64,000 nt of DNA from Methylobacterium sp. AMS5 (lineage in GTDB: Bacteria > Pseudomonadota > Alphaproteobacteria > Rhizobiales > Beijerinckiaceae), in NCBI RefSeq assembly GCF_001542815.1, contig NZ_CP006992.1, positions 1,555,501-1,619,500 on the forward strand. Direction: 5' to 3'. The notes beneath the pieces are model-generated. The model saw only the letters and a list, made by a program, of their open reading frames with translations, had not been told where the DNA came from and did not search any database. The stretch's first letter is position 1. The number at the start of each line of letters is the position of its first letter. This document shows, one piece after another, positions 61,300-64,000 of the stretch. The translations under genes and the position numbers were made by a program.

Positions 61300-62175
61300 A
61301 TGGATGCGGAACTCGTCGCGGTTCTCACGCAGGAGAACCATCTCCCGGCCGAGGCGCTGAAGCGGGCTGCCCGGAACCCCGAGGCCGTCGCCGAGCCGGT
61401 GCTCGCCCTATTGGAGCGGGCGGCGGAGGATGCCGAGGCGATCGCGGACGAGGAGACCAACCTCCTGTTCTGGGGGCTGCACGCCCTGGCCGCGGCGCGC
61501 GACACGCGGGTCTTCCCGCTGCTGATGCGGCTGCTGCATCAGGACGGGGAGGCGGTGGAGGGGCTTCTCGGCGACAGCATCACCGAAGGCCTGTCGCCGG
61601 TGATCGCCTCGACCTTCGACGGCGATACCGGCGCACTCGCCCGACTGCTCCTCGACAGCACCGCCGACGATTTCGTGCGCGGCTCCGCCTTCAGCGCCCT
61701 CGGCTTCCTGACGCGACAGGGCCGGATTCCACTCGGCGAGGCGGAGACCCTGCTGCTGCGCTTCGACGAGGCGCGCGCGGCGGTGGAGCAGGGACCGGCC
61801 TGGACCGCCTGGGAGGAGACGATCGCCTATCTCGGGCTGACCGCGCTCGCCCCGCGGGTGGAGGCGGCCCGGCGCGATGGCCGCATCACCGACGAATTCA
61901 GCGACCTGTCGTGGTTCCGCAAGTCGCTCAAGCAGGCGAGCGCCGAGCCGCCGGACCTCAGCGCCTTCGACGCCCGCCACTACACCTATCTCGACGATCC
62001 GGTGGCGGCGCTCGGCTGGACCGCGGAGAGCTACGGCCAGCCGGTCAAGAACCCGTTCAAGGAGGTCGGCCGCAACGATCCCTGCCCCTGCGGCTCGGGC
62101 AAGAAGTACAAGAAGTGCTGCCTCAACGCGGCTGAAGCGGGTGCCCCGCCGGTGCGGCTGCCGGGCCTGTCCTGA
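61300..62175 (+). CDS. DUF1186 / SEC-C motif protein
   Basis: This 291-residue protein has HEAT-like alpha-helical repeats (typical of the DUF1186 family) over residues about 1-230. It ends with a SEC-C zinc finger ([19 protein letters not shown]), identical in type to the SecA C-terminal SecB-binding motif. SEC-C proteins bind SecB or ribosomes in some cases; the function here is unknown. Its last 53 bases overlap the convergent MoeB-like gene. Confidence 0.88.
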   Translation: MDAELVAVLTQENHLPAEALKRAARNPEAVAEPVLALLERAAEDAEAIADEETNLLFWGLHALAAARDTRVFPLLMRLLHQDGEAVEGLLGDSITEGLSPVIASTFDGDTGALARLLLDSTADDFVRGSAFSALGFLTRQGRIPLGEAETLLLRFDEARAAVEQGPAWTAWEETIAYLGLTALAPRVEAARRDGRITDEFSDLSWFRKSLKQASAEPPDLSAFDARHYTYLDDPVAALGWTAESYGQPVKNPFKEVGRNDPCPCGSGKKYKKCCLNAAEAGAPPVRLPGLS

Positions 62176-62950
62176 TCCCGTTCAGCGGGTTGTCCGGGTC
62201 CCAGGCATAGGCCAGCGTCTCGAAGCGCATCGAGCGGGCGTCCACCATCAGCAGGCGCCCGACCAGGGGCTCGCCGAAACCGGCGAGCGCCCGGATCACC
62301 TCCATCGCCATCAGCGAGCCCATCACGCCGGCGAGCGCCCCGAGCACGCCGGCTTCGGTGCAGGGCGCAACGCTGCCCGGCGGCGGCGGGCTCGGGAACA
62401 GGCAGCGATAGGTCGGGTTCGGCTCGCCCGTCGGCCCGGTCTCGTGCGCGCGGATCGTGGTGAGCGAGCCGTCGAAGGCGCCGAGCGCCGCGGTGACCAG
62501 CGGTTTTTTGCCGGCAAAGCACGCATCCGAGACGGCGTAGCGGGTGGCGAAATTATCGGAGCCGTCGGCCACGAGATCGTAGTCGGCGAGCAGGGCGGAG
62601 GCGTTCTCGGGCGTCAGGCGGCAGGCATGGGTCTCGACGCGCACATGCGGATTGAGCCGCGCCACGCTCTCCGCCGCGCTCTCGACCTTCGGGCGGCCGA
62701 TATCAGGGGTGCCGTGGATGACCTGCCGCTGCAGGTTCGACAGCGAGACGGTATCGTCATCGACGATGCCGATCGTGCCGATCCCGGCGGCGGCGAGATA
62801 CTGGATCAGCGGCGCGCCGAGCCCGCCCGCGCCGATGACGAGCACACGCCCCGCCTTCAGCCGGGCCTGACCCGGACCGCCGACCTCGCGCAGGACGAGG
62901 TGGCGGGCGTAGCGTTCGACTTCTTCGGAGCTGAGAGCCATGCCGGCCAT
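62123..62950 (-). CDS. moeB: HesA/MoeB/ThiF family adenylyltransferase
   Basis: This 275-residue E1-like enzyme adenylates the C-terminal Gly of a sulfur-carrier protein (MoaD or ThiS type). Evidence includes [16 protein letters not shown], the nucleotide-binding [21 protein letters not shown] and [15 protein letters not shown] do not see the paired CxxC zinc ligands of MoeB or a rhodanese domain, so the choice between MoeB and ThiF is open. It overlaps the SEC-C gene convergently. Confidence 0.85.
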   Translation of the reverse strand: MAGMALSSEEVERYARHLVLREVGGPGQARLKAGRVLVIGAGGLGAPLIQYLAAAGIGTIGIVDDDTVSLSNLQRQVIHGTPDIGRPKVESAAESVARLNPHVRVETHACRLTPENASALLADYDLVADGSDNFATRYAVSDACFAGKKPLVTAALGAFDGSLTTIRAHETGPTGEPNPTYRCLFPSPPPPGSVAPCTEAGVLGALAGVMGSLMAMEVIRALAGFGEPLVGRLLMVDARSMRFETLAYAWDPDNPLNGIRTGPAAAPAGHPLQPR

Positions 62951-63202
62951 GTAAGCCGCCTGGACGGGGAGCGGAAGCGGTCGGGGGCTTGCTGCGCGCA
63001 GGGCGGGTGCGTGCTAGGGCTGGCCCACCAACGAAGAGTCACTGTTTTCCCACCCGAATTCCTCATCCTGAGGTGCCGGAGCGGAGGCCTCGACGGATCG
63101 TCCAGGGATCGCACGCGGGAACTGGAGGATCCATCAAGGCCCGCTGGCGCGGGCATCTCAGGATAAGGGTGAGGATGGGAGAAGCGAGCCACGGGACCGC
63201 CC
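62951..63202. other. Divergent intergenic region with dispersed repeat
   Basis: This spacer contains the dispersed repeat at 63061-63092 and inverted companions (CCTCATCCTGAG... and ...CTCAGGATAAGGGTGAGG, up to about 63178) that could form a large hairpin. No gene is seen. Confidence 0.55.
63061..63092 (+). repeat. Dispersed repeat, second family (copy B)
   Basis: CCTCATCCTGAGGTGCCGGAGC followed by GGAGGCCTC matches the minus strand of 23856-23892. It is part of a longer inverted repeat up to about 63178. Confidence 0.75.
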
Positions 63203-64000
63203 TTGTCCGACCATTCCCCCCTTGCCCTCGCCCAGGCGCTGATCCGCTGCCCCTCCGTCACCCCGGAGGAGGGCGGTGCCCTGTCCTTCCTGGCGGATCG
63301 CCTCGCGGAGGCGGGATTCTCCGTCGAGCGCCCGGTTTTTTCCGAGTCCGGCACGCCGGACATCCAAAACCTCTACGCCCGCATCGGCACCGCAGGGCCG
63401 GTCCTCGTCTTTGCCGGCCATACCGACGTGGTGCCGCCGGGCGAAATCGGCTCCTGGACCCACGGGCCGTTCTCGGGCGACGTCGCCGACGGCTTCCTTT
63501 ACGGGCGCGGCGCGGTGGACATGAAGGGCGGCATCGCCTGCATGCTCGCCGCAACGCTCGCCTTCCTCGATCGGCACGGGCCGGATTTCGGCGGCTCCAT
63601 CGCCTTTCTCGTCACCGGCGACGAGGAAGGGCCTGCGGTCAACGGCACCGTGAAGCTGCTCGACTGGGCGAAGGCGAGGGGCGAGCGCTTCGCCCATTGC
63701 CTGCTCGGCGAGCCGACCAACCCCGACACCCTCGGCGAGATGATCAAGATCGGCCGGCGCGGCTCGCTGACCGGGCGTATCACCGTGCACGGGCGCCAGG
63801 GCCACGTCGCGTATCCGCACCGGGCCGAGAACCCGATTCCCGGCCTGCTGCGCCTCGCCTCCGCGCTGATCGCCGATCCCCTCGACGGCGGCACGGCGCA
63901 TTTCGATGCCTCGAACCTCGAATTCACGACGATCGATGTTGGCAACCCGGCCACCAACGTGATCCCGGCCTCGGCCAAGGCCGTGTTCAACGTGCGCTTC
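63203..64000 (+). CDS. dapE: Succinyl-diaminopimelate desuccinylase (3'-truncated by window)
   Basis: The first 266 codons of an M20-family zinc peptidase are present. DapE releases succinate from N-succinyl-LL-diaminopimelate in lysine and peptidoglycan synthesis. Motifs include [11 protein letters not shown] (zinc His/Asp), [22 protein letters not shown] (catalytic/ligand Glu) and [13 protein letters not shown] dimerisation residues. The best start is a TTG at 63203 ([13 protein letters not shown]) after GGGA; no ATG fits. The last 100 or so residues are outside the window. Confidence 0.93.
   Translation, partial: MSDHSPLALAQALIRCPSVTPEEGGALSFLADRLAEAGFSVERPVFSESGTPDIQNLYARIGTAGPVLVFAGHTDVVPPGEIGSWTHGPFSGDVADGFLYGRGAVDMKGGIACMLAATLAFLDRHGPDFGGSIAFLVTGDEEGPAVNGTVKLLDWAKARGERFAHCLLGEPTNPDTLGEMIKIGRRGSLTGRITVHGRQGHVAYPHRAENPIPGLLRLASALIADPLDGGTAHFDASNLEFTTIDVGNPATNVIPASAKAVFNVRF

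Noticed and set aside
58671..61505. A 944-codon antisense open frame over pheT
   Set aside because: Same artefact: full overlap with an unambiguous core gene and no recognisable domain.

Overview
This is a GC-rich alphaproteobacterial chromosome segment, most likely from Methylobacterium/Methylorubrum. The genus is inferred from protein sequence character and from intergenic palindrome families of a type I associate with that genus. The Alphaproteobacteria assignment is firmer: it rests on the origin-proximal order mnmE-mnmG-rsmG-parA-parB and on families such as FlaF, DUF1150, DUF2125, DUF2842 and DUF6894. Both window ends cut genes: mnmE lacks its N-terminus and dapE lacks its C-terminus.

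Layout. 1-6351: tRNA modification and chromosome partitioning (mnmE, a DUF6894 gene, mnmG, rsmG, parA, parB), with a consensus parS site inside rsmG. 6382-13693: holA-lptE, a DUF2125 protein, and a minus-strand hisC-tyrC-glycosyltransferase run. 13840-20058: a TonB-dependent siderophore receptor with a possible Irr box, the potassium transporter kup, and ispG. 20372-27706: a patatin, then a methionine block in which an ArsR-methyltransferase regulator (SahR-like, with a perfect palindrome on its start codon) precedes metF and metH. 27850-34561: cell-envelope and small genes, ctaA and a hemolysin III family protein. 34821-36891: a TPP riboswitch and thiC.

37108-40750: a FlaG-like gene and flaF flank a nested insertion. 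An IS481-family element (37638-40225, 6-bp target duplication TCTAGC) is split by an IS110-family element whose upstream noncoding end is a candidate bridge-RNA locus. 40928-45740: small exported proteins, a metallophosphoesterase, and an exbB-exbD-tonB operon that could energise receptors such as the one at 13840. 46311-49490: an hsp20 gene with an RpoH-like promoter, DUF1150, a hydrolase and a glycosyltransferase. 49646-57521: infC (apparently starting at AUU) is separated from rpmI-rplT by about 6.7 kb. That interval holds an inverted-repeat-bounded segment and a glycosyltransferase/glucan-debranching pair. 57707-64000: pheS-pheT, a SEC-C protein, a ThiF/MoeB-like enzyme and dapE.

REP-like palindromes lie just downstream of genes at five places. 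No rRNA, tRNA or CRISPR array was seen. Most of the window is ordinary core chromosome. The unusual signals are the IS110-in-IS481 nest, the dispersed palindromes, parS inside a coding region, the SahR-like operator and the split infC locus.
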